This document shows, piece by piece, positions 41,386-52,008 of a stretch of DNA of 64,000 nucleotides. Made by a program: the position numbers and the translations under genes. The stretch is from Clostridia bacterium. Lineage in GTDB: Bacteria; Bacillota; Clostridia; Christensenellales; Borkfalkiaceae. The stretch is from positions 1-64,000 of the forward strand of contig JAFVUV010000014.1 of the NCBI GenBank assembly GCA_017502525.1. The letters are read 5' to 3'. The notes beneath the pieces were generated by a model that saw nothing but the letters and a program-made list of their open reading frames with translations, did no database searches and had not been told where the DNA came from. Numbering within the stretch: position 1 is the stretch's first letter; each line of letters begins with the position of its first letter.

Positions 41386-43983
41386 ATGGCTGAAAAGAAA
41401 GAAATGCACATTGATAATATTAAGAAAATCAGCGAAATGATAAAAGACGGCAAACTCGACGCGCTCGTATCTACTTCTGGCAAAATCGAGAGTGAAGTCA
41501 AAAGCGTAAAGAACGCACTTGAAGAAAAGTTCAAGGCTCTCGTTGCAATCAGAAAGGAAAAAGAAGAGCAAACGGCAAAAGAACCGGTTAAAGAGGAAAA
41601 AGTTTCCGTAAAAGGAGAAGTTAAGGCAAGTCAAAAGGTTGCAAAACCCGTTGAAGAGGAAAAAACCTCTGAAACCGAAAAAACCGTGTTTAAGTCCGCC
41701 GTTGAAGAAAAGAAAGAGGAAGTTGAAGTAAAAGTGGAAGAAAAGGTAGAAAAACCTTCGCAAAACGAGAAAAAGCCTGCGGAATTCGTTCCCCCGGCAA
41801 GACCTTCGTTTATCGTAAGACGTGAAGGACCTATCGTTAAACCTGAAAAGAAAACTAACGAACGTCCTCCCCGTGCAGAGTTTAAGCCAAAGCAAGGCGA
41901 GTTTAAGCGTGAAGGCTTTAAACCGCAAGGTCAAGGTGAATTTAAAGGCGGTGCAAAACCCGAATTTAACCGTGGGGGTGGTAAAAAACCACAAGCAAGT
42001 ACTTACGTTGCTCCACCCGTTATTCCAACTTCGGATAAGAGAAGTTTTAACAATAAAAAGAAACAAGGTGGAGATAAGCAATACGAAGAAAAGCACGTTA
42101 TTAGTAAGCGTGCGCTTATTAAAAACCAAGTAGATATTGACGATTTTGACGAAAACAAGAGTGGTTATAGAAAATTCCGCCCAGTAAAGAAAGAAAAGAA
42201 AGCGGAAGTTAACGTTATAAAAATTGAAAAGGCGGTCATTAATACTGAAATTATTCCGCTTAAAGTATTAAGTGAAAAAATAGGTATTACTGCTGCTGAA
42301 ATCACAAAGAGATTATTCAAAGAAGGCATAATGAAAACTATAAACGACTCTATCGATTTTGATACCGCAGCGTTTATAGCAGACGATTTGGGCATAGAAT
42401 TAGAATTAAAACTCGATAAAACGGCTGAAGACGTTTTGAGCGAAGGGTTTGATTCAGTTGAAGAAAGCGCAGAAAATCTTAGAAAGCGTCCGCCCGTAGT
42501 TACCGTTATGGGACACGTTGACCACGGTAAAACGTCGCTTCTTGATAGAATTAGAAAAACAAACGTTACCGCAGGCGAAGCAGGTGGTATTACTCAACAT
42601 ATTGGTGCATATCAAGTTTCGGTTGGCGGAGAAGTTATCACTTTCTTGGATACGCCTGGACACGCAGCGTTTACCGCTATGCGTGCTCGTGGAGCGCAAG
42701 CAACAGACATTGCAGTTTTAGTAGTTGCTGCCGACGACGGTATTATGCCACAAACGGTTGAAGCAATCAACCACGCAAAGGCGGCGGACGTTCCGATTTT
42801 AGTTGCAATCAACAAAATTGATAAGCCTGAAGCCAACCAAGAAAGAATTAAAACGCAACTCACCGAACACGGACTTCTTCCGGAAGAATGGGGTGGGGAC
42901 GCAATTATTTGTCCGGTATCCGCAAAGACGGGTGAGGGTTTTGATAACCTATTAGAAAACATCAACCTTTTAGCAGAAATTAAGGATTTGAAGGCTAATC
43001 CCGATAGAAAGGCAAAAGGCGTAGTAATAGAAGCAAAGCTCGACCAAAGCAAAGGTCCGATTGCAACCATACTTGTACAAAACGGAACTCTTCGCGTTTC
43101 AGACAGCGTAGTTGTTGGTACGGTTACAGGTAAGGTAAGGGCGATGGTTGACGACAAGGGTAGAAGAGTAACGTCGGCTGGTCCGTCCACCCCCGTATCA
43201 ATTATGGGGCTTGACGAAGTTCCGAATTCGGGCGATATTCTCTTTGCCGTTGAACACGAAAAACTTACAAAACTCGTTGCTGAAGAAAGAAAGAACAAAG
43301 AGCGTGAAAATATGCTCAAAGCATCGCAAAAAGTTACGCTTGACGACGTGTTTAGCAAGATTGCCGAAGGCGAAATGAAAGTATTGCCTATTATTGTAAA
43401 AGCCGACGTTCAAGGCTCGGTAGAAGCAGTTAAGCAATCACTTGAGAAACTTTCTAACGCAGAAGTAAGAGTAAACGTAATACACGCGGCGGCGGGTGCA
43501 ATAAAAGAATCTGATATTATGCTTGCAGAAAGTTCAAACGCAATAATAATCGGCTTTAACGTTCGTCCCGATTCAAACGCAAAACAAATTGCTGAACGAA
43601 GCGGAGTAGATATCAAACTATATAGAGTTATTTATGAAGCGATTGAAGACGTTCAAAAAGCACTTAAAGGTATGCTCGCGCCTAAGTTTACCGAAGTTTA
43701 TAACGGTAAAGCAGAAGTGCGTGAAGTATTCAAGATTTCAGGTGTTGGTCAAGTTGCAGGTTGTTACGTTACCGAAGGAAAGATTACTAGAAACGGCAAA
43801 CTCCGTATTTACCGCGACGACGTTATGATATGTGAAGGAAACGTAAATCAACTCAAACGCTTTAAAGACGACGTTAAAGAAGTTGCACAAGGATTTGAAT
43901 GTGGTATCTCTATCGAAAGATTTAACGACATTAAAATTGGCGACTTTATCGAAAGTTATTTAGTAGAGGAAAATAAAGACTAA
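41386..43983 (+). CDS. infB: Translation initiation factor IF-2
   Basis: The 865 residues begin with a Lys/Glu/Pro-rich disordered region (about 1-270), an IF2-N domain (about 285-340), then the GTPase with [14 protein letters not shown] near residue 376, DTPGHAAF and NKID, followed by beta barrels and the C-terminal fMet-tRNA-binding domain with GYFQ-less [20 protein letters not shown]. It positions initiator tRNA on the ribosome. Length and domains are typical. Confidence 0.97.
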   Translation: MAEKKEMHIDNIKKISEMIKDGKLDALVSTSGKIESEVKSVKNALEEKFKALVAIRKEKEEQTAKEPVKEEKVSVKGEVKASQKVAKPVEEEKTSETEKTVFKSAVEEKKEEVEVKVEEKVEKPSQNEKKPAEFVPPARPSFIVRREGPIVKPEKKTNERPPRAEFKPKQGEFKREGFKPQGQGEFKGGAKPEFNRGGGKKPQASTYVAPPVIPTSDKRSFNNKKKQGGDKQYEEKHVISKRALIKNQVDIDDFDENKSGYRKFRPVKKEKKAEVNVIKIEKAVINTEIIPLKVLSEKIGITAAEITKRLFKEGIMKTINDSIDFDTAAFIADDLGIELELKLDKTAEDVLSEGFDSVEESAENLRKRPPVVTVMGHVDHGKTSLLDRIRKTNVTAGEAGGITQHIGAYQVSVGGEVITFLDTPGHAAFTAMRARGAQATDIAVLVVAADDGIMPQTVEAINHAKAADVPILVAINKIDKPEANQERIKTQLTEHGLLPEEWGGDAIICPVSAKTGEGFDNLLENINLLAEIKDLKANPDRKAKGVVIEAKLDQSKGPIATILVQNGTLRVSDSVVVGTVTGKVRAMVDDKGRRVTSAGPSTPVSIMGLDEVPNSGDILFAVEHEKLTKLVAEERKNKERENMLKASQKVTLDDVFSKIAEGEMKVLPIIVKADVQGSVEAVKQSLEKLSNAEVRVNVIHAAAGAIKESDIMLAESSNAIIIGFNVRPDSNAKQIAERSGVDIKLYRVIYEAIEDVQKALKGMLAPKFTEVYNGKAEVREVFKISGVGQVAGCYVTEGKITRNGKLRIYRDDVMICEGNVNQLKRFKDDVKEVAQGFECGISIERFNDIKIGDFIESYLVEENKD

Positions 43984-43985
43984 TA

Positions 43986-44360
43986 ATGAGAAAGACTTCA
44001 AAAATCAACAGGAACGACCGCTTAAACGCTGAGTTTCAAAAAGAGATTTACGAAATTATATCAAGAAGGCTTAAAAATCCACTCGTAACCGAAATGTTTT
44101 CAATCGTGCGAGTGGATGCGAGCCGTGATTTATCGCACGCAAAAGTGTTTGTAAGCGTATATTCGACAGACCCGGTAAAAAAGCAACAAACGTTTAACGC
44201 AATATCTGGCGACGCGAAGAAAATACGATTTGAACTTGCAAAGGTAATTCGTGCGCGTACTGTTCCCGAACTCCATTTCTTTTTAGACGATTCAATGGAG
44301 TACGGCGACAAAATGGAAAAATTATTTAAAAGTATAAGCGAAGGAGAAAAACGTGATTAG
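43986..44360 (+). CDS. rbfA: Ribosome-binding factor A
   Basis: The 124-residue KH-like protein acts in late 30S maturation and cold adaptation. It has RNDRLNAEFQKEIYEIISRR, DASRDLSHAKVFVSVY and PELHFFLDDSMEYG, all family landmarks. It starts two bases after infB. Confidence 0.95.
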   Translation: MRKTSKINRNDRLNAEFQKEIYEIISRRLKNPLVTEMFSIVRVDASRDLSHAKVFVSVYSTDPVKKQQTFNAISGDAKKIRFELAKVIRARTVPELHFFLDDSMEYGDKMEKLFKSISEGEKRD

Positions 44361-45306
44361 TTTACGTGAGTTAGGGGCAAAGATAAAAAACGAAAAGCGT
44401 GTTGCACTAATTTGTCACGTTCGTCCGGACGGTGACACTTTCGGTTCTGCCCTTGCCTTAAAGCTTATTTTACAAAAACTCGGCATAGAGGCGGAAGTTT
44501 ATTGCAACGATCCCGTTCCGCCGAGATTTTTCTTTTTAAAAAAAATTAAAAGCGTAAAAAGTGAACTTGACGGCGAGTTTTCGGCAATGATTGCCATTGA
44601 TTGTGCGGATATAACAAGACTTGGTGATTTTGCTGAAAAGTTTAATTCGCACCCAAATACCTATTCTATCGACCACCATATATCTAACACTAGATACGCA
44701 AAAATTAATTACGTTTTTGATAACGCAAGCAACTGTGAAAATATTTTGGCGTTAGGTGAAGAATTAGACGTTGAATTTGATAGCGATATTGCTAATTTTA
44801 TTGCAATGGGCTTAATGACGGATACCGGCTGTTTTCGCCATAAAAACGTAACGGCAAACACGCTTTATTCAGCAAGTAAAATGGTTGAAAAAGGTGCAAA
44901 CCTTAATGAAATTTATTATCATAATTTTTCATCACAAACACCCGAGCGTGCAAAACTTTTCGGCAAAACGATGTCTAAAATCCGTTACTTTTTAGACGGA
45001 AGATTTGCAGTAGCAACTGTAAGATTAGCAGATATTGAAGCATGCAAAGCCGTTCAAAGCGATACCGAAGGATTTATTGACTTTATTATGGGTATAAACG
45101 GTGTGGAAGTTGGCGCGTGCGTTATGGAAACGCAAAAAGATAGATTTAAAATTAGTTTTCGCGCTAAAAGTGCAGACGTTAACGCAGTCGCTTCGACTTT
45201 TGGTGGCGGTGGGCACACACTTGCTAGTGGTTGTCAAATAAACGGCGAATATGAAGAAGTTGTCGATAAAATTCGCTTTGCTGTTTCAAGGGAGATTCCT
45301 GACTAA
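44353..45306 (+). CDS. nrnA: DHH/DHHA1 family nanoRNase/phosphatase (NrnA-like)
   Basis: The 317-residue manganese-dependent phosphoesterase degrades very short RNAs and pAp in relatives. Motifs: CHVRPDGDTFGSALAL, AIDCADITR, DHHISNTRYAKINY, MTDTG and the C-terminal GGGGHTLASGC of the DHHA1 domain. It starts with GTG at 44353, preceded by AAGGAG, and overlaps rbfA by eight bases. Confidence 0.93.
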   Translation: MISLRELGAKIKNEKRVALICHVRPDGDTFGSALALKLILQKLGIEAEVYCNDPVPPRFFFLKKIKSVKSELDGEFSAMIAIDCADITRLGDFAEKFNSHPNTYSIDHHISNTRYAKINYVFDNASNCENILALGEELDVEFDSDIANFIAMGLMTDTGCFRHKNVTANTLYSASKMVEKGANLNEIYYHNFSSQTPERAKLFGKTMSKIRYFLDGRFAVATVRLADIEACKAVQSDTEGFIDFIMGINGVEVGACVMETQKDRFKISFRAKSADVNAVASTFGGGGHTLASGCQINGEYEEVVDKIRFAVSREIPD

Positions 45307-46154
45307 TGGTGGGCTTTATTAACGTTATAAAACCCGTCGGAAAAAGTTCGGCGTATGCAGTAACGGCGGTTAAAAAAAGGTTTAATTGTCCGTGTGGACA
45401 TATGGGCACTTTAGACCCTATGGCGTCAGGTGTTTTACCTGTGGGATTAGGTAAATCGTCAAGGCTTTTCGACTATCTTTTGGATAAAGAAAAAACTTAC
45501 GTCGCGCGATTTAAATTCGGTTTTACCACCGATACCCTTGACGTTACAGGCGAGGTTACGGATACGTGCGATATTATACCGAGCATTTCTAACATCAATG
45601 CAGTTTTACCCAAATTTATAGGTAAAATAGACCAAATACCACCCAAATATTCGGCAAAATGCGTGGATGGAAAACGCGGATATCAACTTGCACGAAAAGG
45701 GGTGGAATTTTCTCTACCACCTAAAAAAGTCACCGTGCTTTCTGCAATTTGCCTAGGGCAAACGGATAAGGACGAGTTTGAGTTTGAGTTCGTAGTTAAG
45801 GGTGGAACTTATATTCGTTCGTTAGCAAGAGATATCGCAAAAGAACTAGGAACGCTTGGGGTAATGAGTGCGCTTGACAGAACTAAAGCGGGAGTTTTTG
45901 ATTATTCAAACGGGGTTACTATCGAGCAACTTTTTGAAAGCGATAATCCTGAAAAATTTTTGATTGCGCCCGATACAACAGTCAACTTTGAAAAGTTAGT
46001 TTTAACCGAAAAACAAGCGACTAAAATTTTGAACGGCGTTTTTGAAAATTACGGATTTAAGAACGGAACTTATAGAGTATATAACGGCGAGCAGTTTTGG
46101 GGAATAGGTATTGCGCAAAACGGTTCGCTTAGGATAAAATCTTATGTTAGATAA
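45306..46154 (+). CDS. truB: tRNA pseudouridine(55) synthase
   Basis: It makes pseudouridine 55 in the T-loop of tRNAs. The 282 residues have KPVGKSSAYAV, the catalytic Asp in GHMGTLDPMASGVLPVG, KTYVARFKFG, and a RGYQLARKG segment. It overlaps nrnA by one base and ribF by eleven, an unbroken chain. Confidence 0.96.
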   Translation: MVGFINVIKPVGKSSAYAVTAVKKRFNCPCGHMGTLDPMASGVLPVGLGKSSRLFDYLLDKEKTYVARFKFGFTTDTLDVTGEVTDTCDIIPSISNINAVLPKFIGKIDQIPPKYSAKCVDGKRGYQLARKGVEFSLPPKKVTVLSAICLGQTDKDEFEFEFVVKGGTYIRSLARDIAKELGTLGVMSALDRTKAGVFDYSNGVTIEQLFESDNPEKFLIAPDTTVNFEKLVLTEKQATKILNGVFENYGFKNGTYRVYNGEQFWGIGIAQNGSLRIKSYVR

Positions 46155-47040
46155 ACAATTAGAACCCGTAGTTATTGCGCTGGGCTATTTTGACAGCGTA
46201 CATTTGGGGCATCAAAAAGTAATAAATAACGCGCAAGTTTTGGCAAAAAACAAAGGCGCAAAAGTCGTTGTTTTTACTTTTAAGGGCAATCTTAAAGGTG
46301 TGTTAAACGGCGAAAAAGAAAAAACGGTTTTCACTTGGCAAGAGCGTGAAAAATTTATAAAAGATTTAGGCGTTGACGACATTTACTTTGCACCAACTAA
46401 CCGTGAATTTTTATCGCTCAGTAAAAAAGAGTTTTTGGATAAACTTTGCTCTGCTTACAAAGTAGTTGGTTTTGTTAGTGGAAAAGATTATCGTTTTGGT
46501 AAATTTGGCGAAGGGGGCGTATCTTATTTAAGCGAGTACGCTAAAGATAAGGGTATAACTTATCTAATCGTTGACACTTTGTCTACCAAAAGCGAAAAAA
46601 TTTCAACCACCTTAATTAAAAGTTTATTAAGCGACGGAAAAATTAAAGAAGTTAACGCACTTTTAGGTAGGAAATATTCTATTACGGGCGAAGTTTTTGC
46701 CGATAGAAAAGTGGGGCGAGCAATAGGTTATCCAACGCTTAATATAAAAGTGGATAAAGACAAACACGGTTTAAAAGACGGAGTTTATTTTGGCGACGTT
46801 ACGCTTGATGGCATAAAATACGGTGCGGTTATAAATTACGGAGCTAGACCAACCTACGGACTTGAGGAAAAATTAATTGAAGCGCACGTTATTGATTTTA
46901 GTGGCGACTTATACGGCAAAACGGTAACGTTATTTTTTAACGCGTTTATGCGAGAAGTTAAAAAATTTGATAGTGAAGAACAATTAAAAGAACAACTGAA
47001 AGCCGACGTTAAATCGGTAAGGGACGGAAATTATGATTAA
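46144..47040 (+). CDS. ribF: Bifunctional riboflavin kinase/FAD synthetase
   Basis: The 298 residues combine an N-terminal FAD synthetase nucleotidyltransferase (GYFDSVHLGHQKVI, DYRFGKFGEGG, STTLIKSLL) and a C-terminal riboflavin kinase (GRAIGYPTLNI, DGVYFGDV). It turns riboflavin into FMN and FAD. The nearby flavoproteins (PyrK, LpdA) are its clients in a general sense. Confidence 0.95.
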   Translation: MLDKQLEPVVIALGYFDSVHLGHQKVINNAQVLAKNKGAKVVVFTFKGNLKGVLNGEKEKTVFTWQEREKFIKDLGVDDIYFAPTNREFLSLSKKEFLDKLCSAYKVVGFVSGKDYRFGKFGEGGVSYLSEYAKDKGITYLIVDTLSTKSEKISTTLIKSLLSDGKIKEVNALLGRKYSITGEVFADRKVGRAIGYPTLNIKVDKDKHGLKDGVYFGDVTLDGIKYGAVINYGARPTYGLEEKLIEAHVIDFSGDLYGKTVTLFFNAFMREVKKFDSEEQLKEQLKADVKSVRDGNYD

Positions 47041-47878
47041 ATTTGGACCAAGCGGAAATTCGTTGGCGTTTTCAACCGCTGGTAAAAGCAAAAGTGAAGA
47101 GTCAGCTGTTTGGGTAAAAGAAATGGGGCTTAACTGCTTTGAATATTCTTTCGGCAGGGGCGTTAGCTTATCGGACGAGCGCGCGCTTTCTATCGGCAAT
47201 GCTTTTAAGGCGCAAGACGTGGAAATAAGCGTACACGCGCCCTATTACATAAACTTTGCTAATCCTGATGACGAAATGGCTGAAAAATCATATTCGTACG
47301 TTATTCAGTCGGCAAAAAAGGTTAAACTTATGCAAGGTCAAAGGGTGATTTTTCATCCTGCAAGCCAAGGCAAAATGAAAAGAGAACAAGCGGTAGAACT
47401 CGCCGAGCAAAGACTTAAAATATTACGCGATAAAATTTACGCTGAAGGACTTGACGACCTAATATTTTGTCCTGAAACTATGGGTAAAATGGGTCAAATC
47501 GGCACGATTGAAGAGATAACGCGTTTTTGTAAAATAGATAAAATTTTCGTTCCCGCAGTTGACTTTGGGCATATTAATGCAAGGGAATGTGGAAGTCTTA
47601 AGACTGAAAACGATTACTTAGAGCGTTTACAATATATGATTAGTGAACTCGGTTACGAGAAGATGAAACGTTTTCACGTTCACTTTTCAAAGATAGAATA
47701 TTCGGCAAAAGGTGAAGTAAGGCACTTGACTTTTGAAGACCAAAGATACGGGCCTAACTTTGAGCCGTTAGCGGTTGTGCTTAAAAAGTTGAATTTAGAG
47801 CCGTATATTATATGCGAAAGTGCAGGGACACAAGATATTGATGCATTAAATATGCAAAAAATATATCGCGGTAATTGA
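47033..47878 (+). CDS. nfo: Endonuclease IV-type AP endonuclease / TIM-barrel metalloenzyme
   Basis: The 281-residue protein is a xylose-isomerase-like barrel of the endonuclease IV family: VHAPYYINFA, FHPAS, PETMGKMGQIG, VDFGHINAR, HVHFSKI, with the His, Asp and Glu zinc ligands in place. It should cleave DNA at abasic sites. Sequence is divergent from E. coli Nfo, so another sugar-phosphate activity cannot be ruled out. Overlaps ribF by eight bases. Confidence 0.82.
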   Translation: MIKFGPSGNSLAFSTAGKSKSEESAVWVKEMGLNCFEYSFGRGVSLSDERALSIGNAFKAQDVEISVHAPYYINFANPDDEMAEKSYSYVIQSAKKVKLMQGQRVIFHPASQGKMKREQAVELAEQRLKILRDKIYAEGLDDLIFCPETMGKMGQIGTIEEITRFCKIDKIFVPAVDFGHINARECGSLKTENDYLERLQYMISELGYEKMKRFHVHFSKIEYSAKGEVRHLTFEDQRYGPNFEPLAVVLKKLNLEPYIICESAGTQDIDALNMQKIYRGN

Positions 47879-47903
47879 CTTATAAACAATTTTTTGGTAA
47901 AAT
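47875..47903 (+). promoter_or_regulatory. Promoter of the M24 peptidase gene
   Basis: TTGACT (47875-47880), 17 bases, TAAAAT (47898-47903), with the start codon only 13 bases beyond the -10, giving a leader of about six bases. Confidence 0.6.
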
Positions 47904-47915
47904 AAATAAGGTCGT

Positions 47916-48950
47916 ATGAGAAAGATTGATATTCCCGTAAAAAGCGCATTGGTTATAACAGATAGGATAACGCGCAAATATCTAACAAAAGTTGATATTG
48001 CAGAAGGCGTTTTGGTCGTTTGTGACGGGATGACAACCTTAACTGATGCAAGATATTTTTCAGCGGCAAAAAACACGCTAGAAAAGGTCGGTGTTAACGC
48101 AGTTTTATATAAAGGATTTGAAACGCTAAAAAGTTTTTTAAAAAGCCTAAATATAAAGACGCTTTTAGTCGATTATACGACAACCACGGTAAAAGAATAT
48201 AACGAATATTTTTCGTTGGGTTATAAAGTTAAAGACAGTTCAAAAATTTTAAACGAAAGCATAGCAATAAAAACACCCGTCGAATTAGAGAAGATAAAAA
48301 AAGCGTGCAAAATCACGCAAAAGGCATACCACACGGCAATCAAACAAGTTAAACTAGGTATGACGGAAATTGAACTGAAAGAAATTATAGAAAATCTTTA
48401 TTTTGAGTTGGGTGCGGATGGAGTTGCGTTTGACACTATCGTAGCTTTTGGCGCTAACGGTGCAGTTCCACATCACGAAACGGGGCAAACGAAGTTATCA
48501 AACGACACACCGATATTGATAGATATGGGGTGCACGGTCGACGGATTTTGTTCGGACTTGACGAGAACGGCGTTTTTTGGAACACCAAGCGAAAGGTTTT
48601 TAACTTGCTATAATGCAGTGCTAAATGCTAACTTACTTGCAGAACAAAAAATTTCCGTGGGGATGAGCGCAAGGCAAGCTGATGCGATTGCAAGAAACCA
48701 TCTTAAAGAATATAAACTTGATAAATACTTCACTCACTCGCTAGGACACGGGTTGGGATTAAATATACACGAATATCCAACGCTTTCAAAAAAGCGAGGA
48801 TATAAACTTAAAAAAGATACGGTTTTTACGGTTGAGCCGGGCGTGTATTTAGACGGTGAGTTCGGTATAAGAATAGAAGACAGCGTATTGCTTACCGAAA
48901 CGGGAGTAGAAAGGCTGTTTGACGACGACAAAAAATTAATAATATTGTAA
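47916..48950 (+). CDS. Xaa-Pro aminopeptidase (M24 family)
   Basis: It removes N-terminal residues before proline. The 344-residue protein has a creatinase-like N-terminal domain (1-120) and the pita-bread catalytic domain with metal ligands in IDMGCTVDGFCSDLTRT, SLGHGLGLNIHE, FTVEPGVY and GIRIEDSVLL. The leader is very short, with only a weak AAGG near the ATG. It precedes efp, as in many Firmicutes. Confidence 0.93.
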   Translation: MRKIDIPVKSALVITDRITRKYLTKVDIAEGVLVVCDGMTTLTDARYFSAAKNTLEKVGVNAVLYKGFETLKSFLKSLNIKTLLVDYTTTTVKEYNEYFSLGYKVKDSSKILNESIAIKTPVELEKIKKACKITQKAYHTAIKQVKLGMTEIELKEIIENLYFELGADGVAFDTIVAFGANGAVPHHETGQTKLSNDTPILIDMGCTVDGFCSDLTRTAFFGTPSERFLTCYNAVLNANLLAEQKISVGMSARQADAIARNHLKEYKLDKYFTHSLGHGLGLNIHEYPTLSKKRGYKLKKDTVFTVEPGVYLDGEFGIRIEDSVLLTETGVERLFDDDKKLIIL

Positions 48951-48987
48951 AAAATAAAAATTAGATATAAATTAAGGAGAAACTATT

Positions 48988-49548
48988 ATGATATCAGCAG
49001 GCGATTTTAGAAAAGGCGTAACTTTTGAATACGAAAGCGGAATTTTCACCATCGTTGATTTCCAACACGTAAAACCCGGCAAAGGTGCAGCGTTCGTTAG
49101 AACCAAAATGAAAAACGTTGTTACCGGTTCTGTTTTGGAAAAAACTTGGAACCCCACCGAAAAAGTTCAAGAAGCGCAAATTGAAACTAGAAATATGACT
49201 TATTCATACACGGATGGCGAACTCTATTACTTTATGGACCAAGAATACAATCTAACTCCGTTAAACTATGACCAAGTAGAAGACGCTCTTAAATGGATTA
49301 AAGAAAACGACCCCGTTATCGTAAGGTCGTATAAGGGTAACGCTTTCAGCGTAGAATGCGAAAACTTCGTAACCTTGCGCGTAACTCAAGCAGACCCCTC
49401 TGTTAAAGGCAACACGGCAACTAATGCAACCAAAGAAGCAGTTCTTGAAACGGGAACTAAACTTCAAGTGCCTATGTTCGTTGAAGAAGGTGAACTTATT
49501 AGAGTTGACACTAGAACTGGCGAATATATGGAACGTGTTAAAGGTTAA
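48988..49548 (+). CDS. efp: Elongation factor P
   Basis: It rescues ribosomes stalled at polyproline. The 186 residues have three beta-barrel domains, with [10 protein letters not shown] carrying Lys32 at the tip of domain I. The surrounding residues are those of Firmicutes EF-P. No modification enzyme is seen nearby. A strong terminator follows. Confidence 0.97.
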   Translation: MISAGDFRKGVTFEYESGIFTIVDFQHVKPGKGAAFVRTKMKNVVTGSVLEKTWNPTEKVQEAQIETRNMTYSYTDGELYYFMDQEYNLTPLNYDQVEDALKWIKENDPVIVRSYKGNAFSVECENFVTLRVTQADPSVKGNTATNATKEAVLETGTKLQVPMFVEEGELIRVDTRTGEYMERVKG

Positions 49549-49572
49549 TCAATCTATTTAAATTAAAAATTT

Positions 49573-49600
49573 ATACCCGCAAAAAAACCTTTGCGGGTAT
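49573..49600 (+). terminator. Rho-independent terminator after efp
   Basis: ATACCCGCAAA pairs with TTTGCGGGTAT around AAAACC; moderate T content follows. Confidence 0.7.
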
Positions 49601-49617
49601 TTACTTTGAGGTGCAAA

Positions 49618-50349
49618 GTGAAAGTAGCATTAGTTACGGGCGCAAGTGGTGGTATAGGAAGCGCCACGGCAGAAAAACTTGTTAAAGACGGTTTTTTTGT
49701 GTTCGCGCATTTTAACACCAATAAAGCGGGCGTCGATAAACTCTTGGAGCGTTTAGGGGAGTTGTCGCAAAACGTATGCCTAGTTCAAGCCGACCTATCA
49801 CAAGATAAAGACGTTCAAGAAATGATGGACTTAATCTTAAAGAGTTTTAAGCATATTGACGTAGTTATAAATAACGCAGGTATAGGGCTTTATAAACTTA
49901 TTACCGAAACGACTAGTGAAGAGTGGGATAAAGTGTTTAACGTTAACGTCAAAAGTGCGTTTAGCGTAACAAATCGCGCCCTTAGTGGTATGATAGAAAA
50001 AAAACAAGGTAAAATCGTAAACGTTTCGTCAATGTGGGGGACGGTTGGCGCAAGTATGGAAGTTGCTTATTCGGCAAGTAAATCAGCGTTAATCGGATAC
50101 ACTAAGGCGCTTGCTAAAGAAGTTGCACCAAGCGGAATTACCGTAAATTGCGTTTGCCCAGGAGTGATTGATACGCCTATAAACGCGCGCTTTTCATCTG
50201 AAGATATGTTAGAACTTGCTAACCAAACGCCGTTAGGCAGAATAGGTACAGCAGAAGAAGTTGCTGAACTCATATCTTTTCTCTGCTCTGATAGAGCTAA
50301 CTTTATTACGGGACAAATTATTTCGTGCGACGGCGGATTTAGTTTATAA
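49618..50349 (+). CDS. SDR-family 3-oxoacyl-ACP reductase-like oxidoreductase
   Basis: The start is set at GTG 49618 with GAGGT just upstream; an earlier ATG lies in the efp terminator hairpin. The 243-residue protein has GASGGIGSATA, NNAG, NVSSMWG, YSASK and PGVIDTPIN: the classical SDR layout, near FabG. Fatty-acid genes are not nearby, so the substrate is open. Confidence 0.85.
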   Translation: MKVALVTGASGGIGSATAEKLVKDGFFVFAHFNTNKAGVDKLLERLGELSQNVCLVQADLSQDKDVQEMMDLILKSFKHIDVVINNAGIGLYKLITETTSEEWDKVFNVNVKSAFSVTNRALSGMIEKKQGKIVNVSSMWGTVGASMEVAYSASKSALIGYTKALAKEVAPSGITVNCVCPGVIDTPINARFSSEDMLELANQTPLGRIGTAEEVAELISFLCSDRANFITGQIISCDGGFSL

Positions 50350-50360
50350 ATTTAGCCAAA

Positions 50361-50388
50361 TTGTCGCATATATTAAACAATATAAAAT
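50361..50388 (+). promoter_or_regulatory. Possible malQ promoter
   Basis: TTGTCG (50361-50366), 16 bases, TAAAAT (50383-50388). Confidence 0.45.
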
Positions 50389-50415
50389 AATACTTAACTT
50401 AAGGCAGTAAAAATT

Positions 50416-51912
50416 ATGGAAAGATGTAGCGGGATATTAATGCCTATTTTTTCTTTACCAAGTAAATACGGAATGGGTAGTTTTGGTAAAGAAGCATATA
50501 AATTTGTGGATTTTTTGCACTTAGCAGGGCAAAAAATATGGCAAATTTTACCACTAGTACAAACGGGTTACGGAAACTCTCCGTATTCGTCGGTTTGCTC
50601 GTATTCTTTTAATCCGTATTTTATAAGTGTTGAAAGTTTAAAAGAGCAAAAACTTATAACCAAAGCCGAAGCAAGTTTTGCGCTTTCAAATAAAAAATAT
50701 ATAGATTACGGTGATTTATACGCTGTTAGATATCCACTCCTTAGAAAAGCGTTCGCTCGTTTCGATAAAGAAAACGTAGAATTTAAGAGTTTTTTAAAAA
50801 AGAAAGAGTATTACGATTATGCGCTTTATATGGCAATCAAATACGCGTCCGGACAAAAACACTTTTACGAGTGGGAGGATTCGCTTCGCCGTCGTGATAA
50901 AAACGCGCTTAAAAAGTTTGCTAAAAGTTATGATGAGGAAATTAAGTTTTGGCAGTTCGTTCAGTTTGAAGCAAAGCGCGAGTGGAAAGCCTTGAAAAAA
51001 TACGCAAATTCTAAAGGTATTAAAATCATAGGCGATATGCCGTTATACGTTGCGCTTGACAGCGTTGACGTTTGGAAAAATCCAGAATTATTTAAATTAG
51101 ACGAAAATTTTGCACCCAAAAAGGTTGCAGGTGTTCCGCCAGACTATTTTTGCGAAAAAGGTCAACTTTGGGGCAACCCTGTATATGATTATGAAGTTCA
51201 TCAAAAAGACGGGTTCTCTTGGTGGATTGAGCGTATAAAGAAAGCACTCAAAATTTACGATTACGTAAGAATCGACCATTTTAGAGCGTTTGATAGATAC
51301 TATGAAATAGATAGTAAGGCGGAAGATGCAACGGTGGGAGAGTGGGTAGACGTTCCGTCAAAAGAGTTTTTCGATACGCTTCACAAAAATATTGATAGAG
51401 AAAGAATAATCGCTGAAGATTTAGGGATAATTGACGACGGAGTAAGAGAATTACTTTCTTACGTCGGTTATCCGGGTATGAAGATTTTATCGTTTGCATT
51501 TAACGGTGAAGAAAACAACCTTTATCTTCCTGAAAGATTGTCGGAAAATTGTATTTGCTATACGGGTACGCACGATAACGATACGCTTATGGGTTTAATC
51601 GCTAACGCTAGTGAGTGGGATAAAAACAATCTTACTTGTGGAACTTTAAAAAGTCTTGAAAAATTAAAAATTAAAGCAAAAGTCGATACCGACACGCAAC
51701 TAATAAGCGCTATCACCGAACTTGGATTAAAATCAAAAGCAAACGCGTTTATTATTCCTATGCAAGACGTGCTTATGCTAGGCAGTGAATATAGGATAAA
51801 TGAACCGGGTACTGTTAAAGAACAAAACTGGGCAATAAAGTTTAATACTAACGACTTTAAGACTGCTACCGCATTAAAACTCAAAAAACAAGTTGATAAA
51901 TATACAAGATAG
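50416..51912 (+). CDS. malQ: 4-alpha-glucanotransferase (amylomaltase)
   Basis: It transfers glucan segments between maltodextrins or glycogen chains. The 498 residues are GH77-type: GNSPYSSVCSYSFNPYF, the nucleophile Asp in VRIDHFRAF, acid/base Glu in IIAEDLG and YTGTHDNDTLMG. The Shine-Dalgarno is weak (AAGG). A terminator follows, so it is alone. Confidence 0.96.
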   Translation: MERCSGILMPIFSLPSKYGMGSFGKEAYKFVDFLHLAGQKIWQILPLVQTGYGNSPYSSVCSYSFNPYFISVESLKEQKLITKAEASFALSNKKYIDYGDLYAVRYPLLRKAFARFDKENVEFKSFLKKKEYYDYALYMAIKYASGQKHFYEWEDSLRRRDKNALKKFAKSYDEEIKFWQFVQFEAKREWKALKKYANSKGIKIIGDMPLYVALDSVDVWKNPELFKLDENFAPKKVAGVPPDYFCEKGQLWGNPVYDYEVHQKDGFSWWIERIKKALKIYDYVRIDHFRAFDRYYEIDSKAEDATVGEWVDVPSKEFFDTLHKNIDRERIIAEDLGIIDDGVRELLSYVGYPGMKILSFAFNGEENNLYLPERLSENCICYTGTHDNDTLMGLIANASEWDKNNLTCGTLKSLEKLKIKAKVDTDTQLISAITELGLKSKANAFIIPMQDVLMLGSEYRINEPGTVKEQNWAIKFNTNDFKTATALKLKKQVDKYTR

Positions 51913-51929
51913 AGACAACGTTATAAAAA

Positions 51930-51954
51930 CATACCACTCTTTTTAGGGTGGTAT
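51930..51954 (+). terminator. Rho-independent terminator after malQ
   Basis: ATACCACTC pairs with GGTGGTAT around a T-rich loop, followed by ATTTATTTTTT. Confidence 0.7.
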
Positions 51955-52008
51955 ATTTATTTTTTATAAGGGAATAATAGTAACAAAATTACAAAAAAGG
52001 AGATTACT

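Noticed and set aside
41386..42129. Long minus-strand frame opposite the start of infB
   Set aside because: It is the antisense of the Lys/Glu-rich IF-2 N-terminus, giving a Phe/Leu-rich translation with no start signal.
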